Shown: positions 17,392-27,458 of the stretch, one piece after another
Position numbering within the stretch: position 1 is the stretch's first letter
Layout of the letters: each line of letters opens with the position of its first letter
NCBI GenBank assembly: GCA_947040435.1
Contig: CAMRBL010000003.1
Location: 1 to 64,000, forward strand
Source of the DNA: an uncultured Rikenellaceae bacterium
Lineage (GTDB): Bacteria > Bacteroidota > Bacteroidia > Bacteroidales > Rikenellaceae
DNA length: 64,000 nucleotides
Reading direction: 5' to 3'
Notes under the pieces: generated by a model
The model's input: only the letters and a program-made list of their open reading frames with translations
What the model was told of the DNA's origin: nothing
Databases searched by the model: none
Program-made: the position numbers and the translations under genes

Positions 17392-18405
17392 ATGGAAAAT
17401 ATTGATTGGAGTAGTTTGGGTTTCAATTATATGAAGACGGACTACAATTTAAGATGTTATTATAGAGATGGTAAATGGGAAGAGATGACTCTATCCCAAG
17501 ATGAGAACATTCCTATGCATATGGCTGCAACGTGCCTTCACTATGGTCAAGAGGCTTTCGAAGGGTTGAAAGCATATAGAGGTGTCGATGGTGAAGTTAG
17601 ACTCTTTAGAGCAGATGAGAATGCAAAGAGAATGCAAAGCTCTGCTGACTATTTGATGATGCAAGCTCCATCGGTAGATATGTTCACGGAGGCGGTGATG
17701 AAAGTCGTTAAAGCCAACGAGAGATTTATTCCTCCTTATGGTACGGGCGCATCTTTATATATTAGACCACTGTTGATTGGTACGGGTGCACAAGTGGGTG
17801 TTAGTCCCTCTACGGAGTATCTTTTTGTGATATTTGTTACACCAGTTGGTCCTTATTATAAGAGTGGATTTAATCCTATGAAAGTTATTGTAGATAGAGA
17901 CCATGATAGAGCTGCTCCGCTTGGAACAGGTCATGTTAAAACTGGTGGTAATTATGTGGGAAGTTTGCTCTCTGCTAATTGGGGGCATGATATGGGCTAC
18001 GCTAGTGTTCTTTATCTAGATGCAAAAGAGAAGAGATACATTGATGAGTGTGGAGCGGCTAATTTCTTTGGTATCAAAAATGGAACGTATATCACGCCTA
18101 AATCACACTCTGTATTACCATCTATAACTAATATGAGTTTGACGCAATTAGCTGAAGATTTGGGTCTAAAGGTTGAGAGACGTGAGGTTGAATTGACTGA
18201 ATTGGCTACATTTGAAGAGGCTGGATCTTGCGGAACAGCGGCAGTGATATCTCCTATTGGAAGTGTTTATGACCCGAAAGAGGATCATACATACTCATTT
18301 GGTGATAGCGTTGGTAAGCTTACCACAGAGTTGTATGGTAGATTATGCGGTATTCAATACGGTGAAGTTGAAGATACACACAACTGGGTTACGATAGTTA
18401 AATAG
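17392..18405 (+). CDS. ilvE: Branched-chain amino acid aminotransferase (class IV PLP enzyme)
   Basis: 337 aa from the ATG at 17392 (MENIDWSSLGF). The 18 extra codons of the longer frame are AT-rich and non-conserved. The PLP-binding Lys lies in GHVKTGGNY at about residue 183. The sequence fits the eukaryote-like TIGR01123 subgroup, with CLHYGQEAFEGLKAY and the late SCGTAAVISPIG. It performs the last step of Val/Leu/Ile synthesis and the first step of their catabolism. It stands alone, followed by a strong terminator. Confidence 0.94.
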   Translation: MENIDWSSLGFNYMKTDYNLRCYYRDGKWEEMTLSQDENIPMHMAATCLHYGQEAFEGLKAYRGVDGEVRLFRADENAKRMQSSADYLMMQAPSVDMFTEAVMKVVKANERFIPPYGTGASLYIRPLLIGTGAQVGVSPSTEYLFVIFVTPVGPYYKSGFNPMKVIVDRDHDRAAPLGTGHVKTGGNYVGSLLSANWGHDMGYASVLYLDAKEKRYIDECGAANFFGIKNGTYITPKSHSVLPSITNMSLTQLAEDLGLKVERREVELTELATFEEAGSCGTAAVISPIGSVYDPKEDHTYSFGDSVGKLTTELYGRLCGIQYGEVEDTHNWVTIVK

Positions 18406-18449
18406 AAAACTTAGTCACAAAAAATGTGATGAAACTTCATAAAGTTTCG

Positions 18450-18495
18450 CGTCGCAGAGAGTTCAGTCAAAATAGACAAAGAACTCTCTGCGACG
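18450..18495 (+). terminator. Terminator after ilvE
   Basis: A perfect 15-bp stem, 18450-18464 with 18481-18495, has a 16-nt loop and a T-rich tract about 20 nt later (18516-18523). A small GAAACTT/AAGTTTC hairpin lies just before it (18431-18447). Confidence 0.75.
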
Positions 18496-18571
18496 TTGGT
18501 CTTTAAAGTGTTTAATTTTTTTTAAAATGTCATGTTTTTTGTGACTCATGTATTACAAATTATAATTAATT

Positions 18572-19285
18572 GTGGAGAAAGTATTAACAAGTAAAATAAA
18601 TTTCCCTGAAGGCTTTGTTCTTTATGTGGATAAACCATATCAATGGACTTCGACAGATGTTGTGAGAAAAGTGAAGTCTGCAATTATGAGACTCGGATTT
18701 AAAAAAATTAAAGTTGGACACGCCGGAACATTAGACCCTTTAGCATCAGGTGTCTTAATAATATGTATTGGTAAAGCAACAAAATTAGTCGAGTCTCTGC
18801 AAGCTGAAGAGAAAGAGTATGTTACCGATATTGTGCTTGGTGCTACGACTCCGAGCTTCGATATGGAGCTGCCTATCAGTGAAACTCTTCCAGTAGATCA
18901 TATTACTCGTGAGGATGTAGAGAAAGCATTGGCAGAGCTTTGTGGAGAGAGATTACAGACCCCTCCAATATACTCAGCTAAAAGAATCGAAGGAAAAAGA
19001 GCTTATGAACACGCTCGTGAAGGTAGTGAAGTCGTTATGAGAAGAGCTCTTATAACTATACATTCAATGGAGATTGAAGAGTTCGAGATGCCGCGCGTTA
19101 GAGTGCGTATCAGATGTAGCAAGGGAACTTATATTAGATCAATCGCAATGGAGCTAGGTGAAAAACTTAATAACTTGGCATATTTGAGCTCCCTTAGAAG
19201 AACAAAAAATGGAAGTAATAGTGTCGATGAGTGCTACTCAATGACTGAAATTGATGAAATACTATCAGAAGTGAAACAAAATTAA
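18572..19285 (+). CDS. truB: tRNA pseudouridine(55) synthase
   Basis: 237 aa, starting at a GTG at 18572. No in-frame ATG gives a complete fold, and the Bacteroidota-typical N-terminus FVLYVDKPYQWTSTDVV follows directly. The catalytic Asp is D55 in GTLDPLASG. It makes pseudouridine-55 in the T-loop of tRNAs. It groups with queA 86 nt downstream, both tRNA-modification genes. Confidence 0.94.
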   Translation: MEKVLTSKINFPEGFVLYVDKPYQWTSTDVVRKVKSAIMRLGFKKIKVGHAGTLDPLASGVLIICIGKATKLVESLQAEEKEYVTDIVLGATTPSFDMELPISETLPVDHITREDVEKALAELCGERLQTPPIYSAKRIEGKRAYEHAREGSEVVMRRALITIHSMEIEEFEMPRVRVRIRCSKGTYIRSIAMELGEKLNNLAYLSSLRRTKNGSNSVDECYSMTEIDEILSEVKQN

Positions 19286-19371
19286 CATTATTACGTATAT
19301 TATATTTAAGTGTCTTATGTAACTTAAGACGGTACTGCGTTGTTTTTATATTTAAATAAAAAGTTGGTCAG

Positions 19372-20421
19372 ATGAAATTATCCCAATATGGGTACCCCTT
19401 TTCTCTCGATATGTTAGCTAAATACCCAGTTGACAATAGAGATGAATCTCGTTTAATGGTTATACACCGTGACTCAGGAAAAATTGAACATAAAATATTT
19501 AAAGATGTTATAGAGTATTTTGATACTGATGATGTTTTTGTATTTAATGATACAAAAGTTTTCCCGGCTAGACTTTATGGAAATAAAGAGAAAACAGGTG
19601 CGGAGATCGAAATCTTTTTACTTAGAGAGTTGAACCGTGACCTTAGACTATGGGACGTTTTAGTGGACCCAGCAAGAAAAATTCGTATCGGAAATAAACT
19701 ATATTTCGGAGATGATGACTTACTTGTTGCTGAAGTTATTGATAATACAACATCTAGAGGTAGAACGTTACGTTTCCTATTTGATGGCGATCATGATGAA
19801 TTTAAAGAAGCTCTACATAATATGGGTGAAACACCTCTACCTAAGTGGATTAGAGAGAAGGTTGAACCTATTGATAGCGAGAGATACCAAACTATATATG
19901 CAAAAAATGAAGGAGCAGTAGTGGCTCCAACTGCAGGTTTGCACTTTAGTAAACATCTGTTGAAAAGATTAGAAATAAAAGGTGTGAAAAGTGCATATAT
20001 TACACTTCATGTGGGATTGGGTAACTTTAGAGCAGTTGATGTTGAAGATCTGACAAAACATAAAATGGACTCAGAGCAGATACTTATTACGCCAGAAGCA
20101 ACCCAGATCGTTAATGGCGCAAGGGTCGACTCTAAGCGTATCTGTGCAGTAGGAACTACTGTTATGAGAACTATGGAGAGCTCTGTTACAACGGGCAGAA
20201 AATTAAACCCGTATGAAGGGTGGACTAATAAATTCATTTTTACTCCTTATGATTTTGTTGTGGCCGACTCAATGATTACAAACTTTCACCTTCCGCAGTC
20301 AACTCAGTTAATGATGGCTGCAGCATTTGGAGGATATGATTTAATTATGGATGCGTATAAAATTGCCAAAGAAGAGGGCTATAGATTTGGTACGTATGGT
20401 GATGCAATGCTTATCCTGTAG
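19372..20421 (+). CDS. queA: S-adenosylmethionine:tRNA ribosyltransferase-isomerase
   Basis: 349 aa, normal for QueA. Recognisable family tracts include [15 protein letters not shown] near residue 50, [23 protein letters not shown] and the end [15 protein letters not shown]. It converts preQ1 in tRNA to epoxyqueuosine. Probably co-transcribed with truB; a small GTCTTA/TAAGAC hairpin (19312-19330) sits between them. queD, which acts earlier in queuosine synthesis, is also in the window (50914-51366). Confidence 0.95.
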   Translation: MKLSQYGYPFSLDMLAKYPVDNRDESRLMVIHRDSGKIEHKIFKDVIEYFDTDDVFVFNDTKVFPARLYGNKEKTGAEIEIFLLRELNRDLRLWDVLVDPARKIRIGNKLYFGDDDLLVAEVIDNTTSRGRTLRFLFDGDHDEFKEALHNMGETPLPKWIREKVEPIDSERYQTIYAKNEGAVVAPTAGLHFSKHLLKRLEIKGVKSAYITLHVGLGNFRAVDVEDLTKHKMDSEQILITPEATQIVNGARVDSKRICAVGTTVMRTMESSVTTGRKLNPYEGWTNKFIFTPYDFVVADSMITNFHLPQSTQLMMAAAFGGYDLIMDAYKIAKEEGYRFGTYGDAMLIL

Positions 20422-20442
20422 ACGCATTTAGTTTTTTTTTAG

Positions 20443-20450
20443 TATCTTTG
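20443..20450 (+). promoter_or_regulatory. -7 element TATCTTTG upstream of the GT5-like/DUF4270 pair
   Basis: An exact TAnnTTTG downstream of queA and preceded by a run of T. The leader would be about 90 nt. There is no clear -33 TTTG. Confidence 0.58.
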
Positions 20451-20549
20451 TAGAAATTGTTCATTACATGTGTTTTTTATTACACTGCATTGTGTGTGAA
20501 AAAAGTATGTGAATGTGGAATATAATGTAATTTTAACTATATAACTCAC

Positions 20550-21362
20550 ATGAGTAGTTGTAAAATTTTATATGTTAGTCAAGAGATAACTCCATATTTA
20601 CCTGAAACTCAAATCTCTACTATTTGTAGAACATTGTCGCAAGCAATGCAAGAGAGAGGTAATGAGATAAGGACTTTTATGCCTAGATATGGGTTAATTA
20701 ATGAGAGACGTAATCAATTGCATGAAGTGATTAGATTGTCTGGAATGAACCTAATAATTGATGATAATGATCACCAATTGATAATTAAGGTGGCTTCAAT
20801 TCCTCTTGCTAGAGTACAGGTCTATTTTATTGATAATGAAGACTATTTCTCTCGTAAGGCAACATTGTCTGATGAAAATGGTAAATTATTTGAAGATAAT
20901 GATGAACGTGCTATATTCTTCGCTAGAGGAGTGCTTGAAACTGTCAAGAAATTGCGCTGGCAACCTGATATAGTTCATTGTCATGGTTGGATGTCATCGG
21001 TTGTGCCAATGTATCTTAAAAATAGATTCTCTGATGATCCGCTTTTCAAAGACGCAAAAGTTGTTATATCAATTTATGATGATAAATTTGAAGGTGAGTG
21101 GGATGCTAATTTTTCGAAAAAAATAATTAGTGAAGGTATCGATGAAGAAAATAGTAAAATTGTTGAGAAGCCTACATACCATAACTTAATGAAGTTCGTT
21201 ATTAATCATGCGGATGGTATTATTTTAGAGACTAGCTGCCTAGATCCTGAAATAGAAGAGTACTTGAAACAGAGCAAAAAACCAGTACTCCCATTTTGTG
21301 AGGATAAAACAAATACTGATTACGTAGATAAATACAAAATGTTTTATGAAGAATTGCTTTAA
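20550..21362 (+). CDS. Half-length glycogen/starch synthase-like protein (GT5 N-terminal domain only)
   Basis: 270 aa. It starts with the GT5-type tract ILYVSQEITPYLPE and contains PDIVHCHGWMSS at about 136-147, both from the N-terminal Rossmann domain of glycogen synthases. The C-terminal domain that binds ADP-glucose is absent, yet the gene ends cleanly in a stop. Catalysis by itself is doubtful. Annotation pipelines call it glycogen synthase; in Bacteroides a protein of similar size sits beside a DUF4270 lipoprotein, as here. The next gene starts inside its last 17 nt. Confidence 0.78.
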   Translation: MSSCKILYVSQEITPYLPETQISTICRTLSQAMQERGNEIRTFMPRYGLINERRNQLHEVIRLSGMNLIIDDNDHQLIIKVASIPLARVQVYFIDNEDYFSRKATLSDENGKLFEDNDERAIFFARGVLETVKKLRWQPDIVHCHGWMSSVVPMYLKNRFSDDPLFKDAKVVISIYDDKFEGEWDANFSKKIISEGIDEENSKIVEKPTYHNLMKFVINHADGIILETSCLDPEIEEYLKQSKKPVLPFCEDKTNTDYVDKYKMFYEELL

Positions 21363-22884
21363 TAGATTGAGTGTAACGGCTATGTTTGCTATGTTAGTAG
21401 CAATGAGCTCTTGTACTACTGTTGATAACCAATTAGGATCTGAATTTATTCCGACAGATCAGACTATGAAACTTGCTACTGCTACTTTGCATGGCGGAAT
21501 GGAGACATATACAGTTAAAACAGACTCTATTCCTTCAAAAAATTTGGGGTACATAGTATTTGGTAAGAGATATAATGAAAAGTTCGGGCTAACCGTTGCC
21601 TCTACTTTTACATCTTTTATTCCTGATGCATTCCCAAATGAAAAGGAGTTTTTTGGATATAATCCAGTAGTTGACTCAGTAAGTATATTATTGCCTATAT
21701 TTAAAACAGCATACTCTACAAAAAATGGAGAGTTCGGCCCTCAAATAAAGGAACAAGAGTTCGGGATATATCAAGCAAATAAAGTGTTGAGCCCAGATTC
21801 AACCTATTACTCTACAATTGAACCTAGTACATTTGTTGATCTAGAGCCGATATTCACATTCAAACACTCAGGAACAGTTGCAGAGGTACTATTTGAAACT
21901 TTGATGGTAACTCCAAATGGTAAGATATTCTTGGATGAGTTGATGACAAAAACTACGGCTGATGAGTATAATATTGATACACTATTCTTGAAGAAATTTA
22001 AAGGGCTATACATCGCTCCGATTAATCAGGATAAAGAGGATGCAGTAATATATTATAGTAAAACCCGTACAGATCCGAATTCGACTACTACGGCAACACT
22101 ATACATTCACTATCACAATTATACTAAAGATAAGCCGCTTGATGCGAAGAATATGAACGACTCTTTATTCCAGAAGTTCTCTTTGACTGATGCTCCTTCA
22201 TATAGTAAATTAGCTCTTGCAGTGGTTAAACATGACTACTCTGGGAGTGAAGTAGAGCAGTATATTGCTAAATCGCCTAGTGATACAGCGAAAGGTACGC
22301 CTGGACAACAGAAAGTATTTATTCAAAATATGGCTGGAGTTAACTCGTTTGTGAGATTCTCTGATGAGCTTTGTGATAAAATAAACTCTTACAAAGGGTC
22401 TTCATACAGAAAAATTATTATCAATAAAGCGGTGTTGTCTTTTGGTGTTAATTCTGCTAGTGAAGTAGATGTATTGAATGATGCACCTATTAGACTAGGA
22501 ATGTATTACTCGTATAAAGGGTACTTGCCAATTCCAACTCCTGATTATGACTATATGTATGAGTATAATACGGGAGTTCAACTACCATATGGTGGCGGAT
22601 TGAATCGTATTAAAGGTAGGTACGAAATGAATGTAACTTCATATATTCAGAGCTTAATTCTTAATTATGAGAATAGTGAGGATTTTAGTGGAGTTAAAAA
22701 AGATGTATTTTTCGCTCCAATATATAACAATTCTGAATTTGATAATGAAACAGGAGTTAAGTCTAATGCTGCTTTCCAAAGCTACTCGCAGGTCGAACTA
22801 GTTGGGGCAGTATCTCCGTTACCTGATGATGATATAGAAAGTATAGCGCCTAAATTAGAGCTAACATTTACATTAGTTAAATAA
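21346..22884 (+). CDS. DUF4270 lipoprotein
   Basis: 512 aa. The signal peptide ends in a lipobox, VAMSSC, with Cys23 as the lipidation site. The rest is a beta-rich exported domain typical of DUF4270, a Bacteroidota-specific family of unknown function. The chosen ATG (21346) overlaps the previous gene by 17 nt in another frame; a later Met at 21382 would leave a short signal peptide. The overlap suggests translational coupling with the GT5-like gene. Confidence 0.83.
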   Translation: MKNCFNRLSVTAMFAMLVAMSSCTTVDNQLGSEFIPTDQTMKLATATLHGGMETYTVKTDSIPSKNLGYIVFGKRYNEKFGLTVASTFTSFIPDAFPNEKEFFGYNPVVDSVSILLPIFKTAYSTKNGEFGPQIKEQEFGIYQANKVLSPDSTYYSTIEPSTFVDLEPIFTFKHSGTVAEVLFETLMVTPNGKIFLDELMTKTTADEYNIDTLFLKKFKGLYIAPINQDKEDAVIYYSKTRTDPNSTTTATLYIHYHNYTKDKPLDAKNMNDSLFQKFSLTDAPSYSKLALAVVKHDYSGSEVEQYIAKSPSDTAKGTPGQQKVFIQNMAGVNSFVRFSDELCDKINSYKGSSYRKIIINKAVLSFGVNSASEVDVLNDAPIRLGMYYSYKGYLPIPTPDYDYMYEYNTGVQLPYGGGLNRIKGRYEMNVTSYIQSLILNYENSEDFSGVKKDVFFAPIYNNSEFDNETGVKSNAAFQSYSQVELVGAVSPLPDDDIESIAPKLELTFTLVK

Positions 22885-22897
22885 AATTAATAAATAT

Positions 22898-22931
22898 AAA
22901 CAGACCTAAAGTTTTCACTTTAGGTCTGTTT
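22898..22931 (+). terminator. Terminator after the DUF4270 gene
   Basis: A perfect 14-bp stem AAACAGACCTAAAG / CTTTAGGTCTGTTT with a 6-nt loop, 13 nt after the stop codon and just before topA. Confidence 0.8.
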
Positions 22932-22956
22932 GCATAATATATAAAACTACTAAAAT

Positions 22957-25287
22957 ATGCACGAAAATTTAGTTATTGTCGAGTCTCCTGCTAAAGCAAA
23001 AACAATCGAAAAATTCCTCGGAGATCAATATATTGTAAAATCTAGTTATGGACATATTCGTGACCTCTCAAAAAAAGATCTTGGAATTGATGTCAAAAAT
23101 GATTTTGCTCCGACATACGAAGTCTCTCCAGATAAAGTTAAGATTGTAGCGGAATTATCTAAGCTCGCTAAAAAAGCAAAGACTGTTTGGTTGGCTTCCG
23201 ATGAGGACCGTGAGGGAGAGGCAATTGCTTGGCACTTAGCTGAAGCTCTAGATTTGCCACTAGATAGAACTAAACGAATAGTTTTTCACGAAATTACGAA
23301 GTCTGCAATTACTGCGGCAATTGAGAATCCTCGCCAAGTTGATATGAATTTGGTAAATGCGCAGCAAGCGAGAAGAGTATTGGATCGTTTGGTGGGGTTT
23401 GAACTATCTCCTGTTTTATGGAAAAAGGTTAAGCCTTCATTATCGGCGGGGCGTGTGCAAAGTGTTACGGTGAGATTGGTTGTGGAGAGAGAGCGTGAGA
23501 TAATGAACTTTAATTCAGAACAATTTTATAGAGTTTCTGCTCACTTCTATTCTGCGGAGGACTCTGTAAAGAGATTGTTTAAAGCGGAGTTAAATCGTCG
23601 TTTTAAAACGAGAGATGAGGCTGATACTTTCTTGAAAGCTTGCGGATTGGCAACGTTTACGGTGAGAAATAACGAGTGTAAACCTGTTACCAAATCACCT
23701 GCGGCTCCATTCACAACGTCAACACTACAACAAGAGGCTAGTCGTAAGTTTGGAATGTCGGTATCACAAACTATGTCGGTAGCTCAAAAACTTTATGAAC
23801 AAGGTTTTATTACATATATGCGTACCGACTCTGTGAATTTATCTACTCAAGCAGTTGACGCTGCTAAAGCTGAGATTATTGAAAAATTCGGAGAAGAGTA
23901 TAGTAACACTCGTCAGTTTAAGACAAAAAGTAAAGGGGCACAAGAGGCTCATGAGGCGATACGTCCTACTTATCTTAATAATGCTGAGGTTGAAGGAACA
24001 CCGACAGAGAAGAAATTATACCAGTTGATATGGAAGCGTACACTTGCATCGCAAATGTCTGCTGCACAGCTTGAAAGACGTATTCTTACTATTGATGTTA
24101 GTGGTGAGAAGGAGTATTTTAATGCAACAGGTGAGGTAATTGTATTTGATGGCTTTTTGAAGTTGTATACAGAGAGTGTTGAAGATGAGAGCAATGATGA
24201 AGAACAAGGACTTCTGCCTGATGTAAAAGTGGGAAGTGTTCTATCATACGATAATATTGTTGGTGTACAGAGGTTTACTCAGTCTCCTCCAAGATATAGT
24301 GAGGCTTCTCTTGTTAAGAGGTTGGAGGATCTAGGTATTGGTCGTCCATCTACATATGCACCAACTATTACTACGGTGATTAATAGAGGCTATGTGATTA
24401 AGCAGATTAAAGAGGGTGAACTGAGAAATTATGAAATATTAACGCTAACCAGTAGTGGTGAGATTGTTGCTAAAAATGCAACCGAGAAAACTGGCGCAGA
24501 GAAGAATAAACTCAATCCTACTGATATTGGGATGGTTGTAAATGACTACCTTGAGGGGCAGTTTAAAGATATAATGGACTACAACTTTACTGCAAAAGTA
24601 GAGAAAGAGTTTGATGAGATTGCCGATGGAAATACACCTTGGAATAAAATGATTGAGAACTTCTATCATCCATTCCATAAAATAGTGGAAGAGGCTGTCG
24701 AAGCTACTGCGCCAAGAGCAAACCAAATGAGAGCACTCGGAGTTGATCCTAAAAGTGGTAAAGAGGTGATTGCTCGTATCGGAAGATATGGTTCTATGGT
24801 TCAGATAGGTGAGAATACGGATGATGAAAAGGCAAAATATGCTGGTCTTAAAACAGGACAGTTAATCTCGACTATAACATTAGAGGAGGCATTAGAGTTG
24901 TTCTCATTGCCAAGAATGCTGGGTGAGCACGAAGGTAAAGAGGTGAGTGTAGGATTAGGTAGATTTGGTCCATATGTGAAATATGATGGCAAATTTACAT
25001 CGCTTGAAAAAACTGATGATCCATATACAATTACGCTTGAAAGAGCTAATGAATTAGTCGAATTGAAGAGACAAAATGCTATAAAAAGCATATTGAAAAG
25101 CTTTGATGAAGAGCCTGAATTACAGGTTATTGCTGGTAGATTTGGCCCCTATATAGCTTGTAAAGGTAAAAATTATAAGTTGCCTAAAGGTACAGAAGCT
25201 ACAGAGTTGACTCTTGAGCAGTGTAAGGAGATAATGGCGAATACTAAAACTGCACCAAAGAAAACTAGATTTTCAAAGAAAGCATAG
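22957..25287 (+). CDS. topA: DNA topoisomerase I (type IA)
   Basis: 776 aa. An N-terminal Toprim domain (IVESPAKAKTIEKFLG, SDEDREGEAIAWHL) precedes the cleavage domain, whose active-site Tyr is Y287 in YMRTDS. The C-terminus has no zinc fingers but has three topoisomerase C-terminal repeats (GRYGSMVQIG, GRFGPYVKY, GRFGPYIACKG), as in other Bacteroidota. It relaxes negative supercoils. It converges on rluD and shares a bidirectional terminator. Confidence 0.96.
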   Translation: MHENLVIVESPAKAKTIEKFLGDQYIVKSSYGHIRDLSKKDLGIDVKNDFAPTYEVSPDKVKIVAELSKLAKKAKTVWLASDEDREGEAIAWHLAEALDLPLDRTKRIVFHEITKSAITAAIENPRQVDMNLVNAQQARRVLDRLVGFELSPVLWKKVKPSLSAGRVQSVTVRLVVEREREIMNFNSEQFYRVSAHFYSAEDSVKRLFKAELNRRFKTRDEADTFLKACGLATFTVRNNECKPVTKSPAAPFTTSTLQQEASRKFGMSVSQTMSVAQKLYEQGFITYMRTDSVNLSTQAVDAAKAEIIEKFGEEYSNTRQFKTKSKGAQEAHEAIRPTYLNNAEVEGTPTEKKLYQLIWKRTLASQMSAAQLERRILTIDVSGEKEYFNATGEVIVFDGFLKLYTESVEDESNDEEQGLLPDVKVGSVLSYDNIVGVQRFTQSPPRYSEASLVKRLEDLGIGRPSTYAPTITTVINRGYVIKQIKEGELRNYEILTLTSSGEIVAKNATEKTGAEKNKLNPTDIGMVVNDYLEGQFKDIMDYNFTAKVEKEFDEIADGNTPWNKMIENFYHPFHKIVEEAVEATAPRANQMRALGVDPKSGKEVIARIGRYGSMVQIGENTDDEKAKYAGLKTGQLISTITLEEALELFSLPRMLGEHEGKEVSVGLGRFGPYVKYDGKFTSLEKTDDPYTITLERANELVELKRQNAIKSILKSFDEEPELQVIAGRFGPYIACKGKNYKLPKGTEATELTLEQCKEIMANTKTAPKKTRFSKKA

Positions 25288-25310
25288 TCCATCTAACACT
25301 GTATTATAAA

Positions 25311-25382
25311 AACACCGCCCACGTAGTAGAGTTCCATTCTTGTGTAAAACGAGATAAGGAACTTCCATACGTGGGCGGTGTT
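25311..25382. terminator. Bidirectional nested terminator between topA and rluD
   Basis: A perfect 15-bp outer stem, 25311-25325 with 25368-25382 (AACACCGCCCACGTA). Inside it is a second 6-bp stem AGTTCC/GGAACT (25330-25335 with 25358-25363). It sits between convergent genes. Confidence 0.82.
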
Positions 25383-25408
25383 GTATTGTAAATAGTTGTT
25401 TAAAGGAT

Positions 25409-26473
25409 CTATTCGTCCTCCTCTTCAACTAGCTCTTTTACTGAGACGTATATATCCCACTTGGCCATAACAGCCTTGAAATCATTAGGGATAGAGCTCT
25501 CTCTGTATATAAACTCTCCAGTCTCTGGATGTGTGAAACCTAGACTCCTTGCATGAAGGGCGTGGCGTGGGAGAATTTTAAAACAGTTGTCTATAAACTG
25601 TTTATACTTAGAAAAAGTAGTTCCCTTTAGTATCCTATTACCTCCATAGCGTTCGTCGTTAAAGAGTGGATGACCAACAGACTCCATGTGAACCCTAATT
25701 TGATGTGTACGTCCTGTCTCCAGCTGACACTCAATTAGTGTTACATATCCATAGCGCTTAAGAACTTTATAGTGCGTAACAGCGTGCTTACCCTCTGATC
25801 CATCAGGGAATACAGCCATCTTTAATCTATCTTTTAGACTACGTCCAACGTGACCCGTTATAGTTCCTGTATCTTCAGTAAAATTACCCCAAACCAATGC
25901 TATATATTTTCGCTCAATTGTATGATCGAAAAACTGCTTTGCAAGAGCTACGTGTGATCTTATGTTCTTTGCCACAACTAATATACCAGATGTGTTCTTA
26001 TCGATTCTATGAACAAGCCCCGCACGCATATCTCCCTCCTGAAAAAGAGGTAGGTTTTGAAGATGGTACGTTAATGCATTAACAAGTGTTCCTGAATAGT
26101 TGCCAAAGCCAGGGTGTACGACCATTCCAGCTACTTTATCTACAAGTAGTAGATCATCATCCTCATAAAGAATGTCAAGCGGAATATTCTCAGCTAACAT
26201 CTCGTGTTCTTGCTTCGGATATGGTAACACTACTGTTATGCTATCAAGTGGCTTAACCTTATAACTAGCCTTAACTGATGCACCATTTACCTGTATCGTG
26301 AACTTGTCAATCGCAGCTTGTATGCGACTACGAGAGGTGTTCTCCATCCTATTTGACAAGAATTTGTCAAGACGCATTATACTTTGACCTTTGTCAACAA
26401 TTAAATTTGAGTGCTCAAATAACTCATCTTGTTGAGTGTCTAAAGGCTCTTGATCTTCTATATTTGTATTCAT
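25409..26473 (-). CDS. rluD: RluD-family 23S rRNA pseudouridine synthase
   Basis: 354 aa. An S4 RNA-binding domain (about 25-90, MRLDKFLSNRM) precedes the RluA/RluD catalytic domain with HRIDKNTSG (catalytic Asp at about 158) and the GRTHQIRVH motif. The RluD type modifies helix 69 of 23S rRNA and aids ribosome assembly. The acidic C-terminal end is unremarkable. It follows the PASTA gene by 22 nt, a common Bacteroidota pairing. Confidence 0.93.
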   Translation of the reverse strand: MNTNIEDQEPLDTQQDELFEHSNLIVDKGQSIMRLDKFLSNRMENTSRSRIQAAIDKFTIQVNGASVKASYKVKPLDSITVVLPYPKQEHEMLAENIPLDILYEDDDLLLVDKVAGMVVHPGFGNYSGTLVNALTYHLQNLPLFQEGDMRAGLVHRIDKNTSGILVVAKNIRSHVALAKQFFDHTIERKYIALVWGNFTEDTGTITGHVGRSLKDRLKMAVFPDGSEGKHAVTHYKVLKRYGYVTLIECQLETGRTHQIRVHMESVGHPLFNDERYGGNRILKGTTFSKYKQFIDNCFKILPRHALHARSLGFTHPETGEFIYRESSIPNDFKAVMAKWDIYVSVKELVEEEDE

Positions 26474-26495
26474 TATATGTTTTATAGTTTATTGT

Positions 26496-27368
26496 CTATT
26501 TGTTTGAAGAGTCTAGTTGATCTTGCTCTTCTTGTTGCTCCTTAATAATAGCGTTTAATTCTCTTCGTGCTGTTTTTTGTCCCGATTGAACTCTCTCTGG
26601 ATCTAATGTTAGTTCTAAAGATATAACTCCTCCAAGGCTCTCTTTAATACCTCCGATAGGGTGTTGGGAAAATACTTTCGCTCTACTTACAAATTTACTG
26701 TCAACATCGGAATCAAACTTTGTACCTCCGATATTCAACCCACTCTCCCATAACCTGCTTTTTGCTTCAGCTAGAGTTAAACCTAATACGTTAGGAATAA
26801 TACAGTAACTGTCAGATTTACTCTTGCCAACGATTAGTGTTACCTCAGAACCTAGCTCGATCAGTAGATCAGAACTCTTGGTTATTACAGCTCCTTTATA
26901 TTGTTGCTCAAGTACGTTGTTAGTTGCTATATCATCTCGGTATATTAACTTAGAGATACCCAATCCAGCTATTTTTAAATTGTTCTTTGCTTGGCGAAGA
27001 GAGTATCCTGTAACATATGGTACTTTTACCATGTTTTTGTTGTAAGAGTTTACTGTAAGGAAAATATGTCGTCCAGCTTTAACCTCTCTATCTGACTCTG
27101 GGTGTTGGTCTAGTATTGTTCCGCCTGCAATACCTTTAACGTGGACAGAGTCGTTAATCTCTAGTACCAATGACTTAGATTTTGCGATGGCACTAGCTTC
27201 AGTAAACGAAAGCCCCTCAAATATTGGAACTTTAATGTGTTTATTGTGACGTGTGAAAATATTAAGCAAAAATGAGAGGCTAAACATAAAAATTATAAAT
27301 ATACATAACGCTAGAATTACATTACGTAAAATTGCATTTTTATTTATTTTCTGAATAAGTTTTTTCAT
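26496..27368 (-). CDS. PASTA-domain membrane protein
   Basis: 290 aa. A single membrane helix (about 13-35) precedes three PASTA repeats at about 42-110, 112-180 and 185-252 (each with a pattern like VPxVxGxxxxxAxxxL), then a Lys/Gln/Glu-rich tail. PASTA modules bind peptidoglycan or beta-lactams in Ser/Thr kinases and PBPs, but no kinase domain is present here. The likely role is envelope sensing or scaffolding. First gene of the operon with rluD. Confidence 0.9.
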   Translation of the reverse strand: MKKLIQKINKNAILRNVILALCIFIIFMFSLSFLLNIFTRHNKHIKVPIFEGLSFTEASAIAKSKSLVLEINDSVHVKGIAGGTILDQHPESDREVKAGRHIFLTVNSYNKNMVKVPYVTGYSLRQAKNNLKIAGLGISKLIYRDDIATNNVLEQQYKGAVITKSSDLLIELGSEVTLIVGKSKSDSYCIIPNVLGLTLAEAKSRLWESGLNIGGTKFDSDVDSKFVSRAKVFSQHPIGGIKESLGGVISLELTLDPERVQSGQKTARRELNAIIKEQQEEQDQLDSSNK

Positions 27369-27394
27369 AAGATTTGATATAATAGTATTATCTG

Positions 27395-27402
27395 CAAATA
27401 TA
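27395..27402 (-). promoter_or_regulatory. -7 element TATATTTG for the PASTA-rluD operon
   Basis: An exact TAnnTTTG on the minus strand, 26 nt before the ATG. There is no clear -33 element. Confidence 0.5.
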
Positions 27403-27458
27403 TTAATTATTTATTGTTAAGTTGCCTTAATATAAAAACTTTGCAGTGTTAGTAGTTT

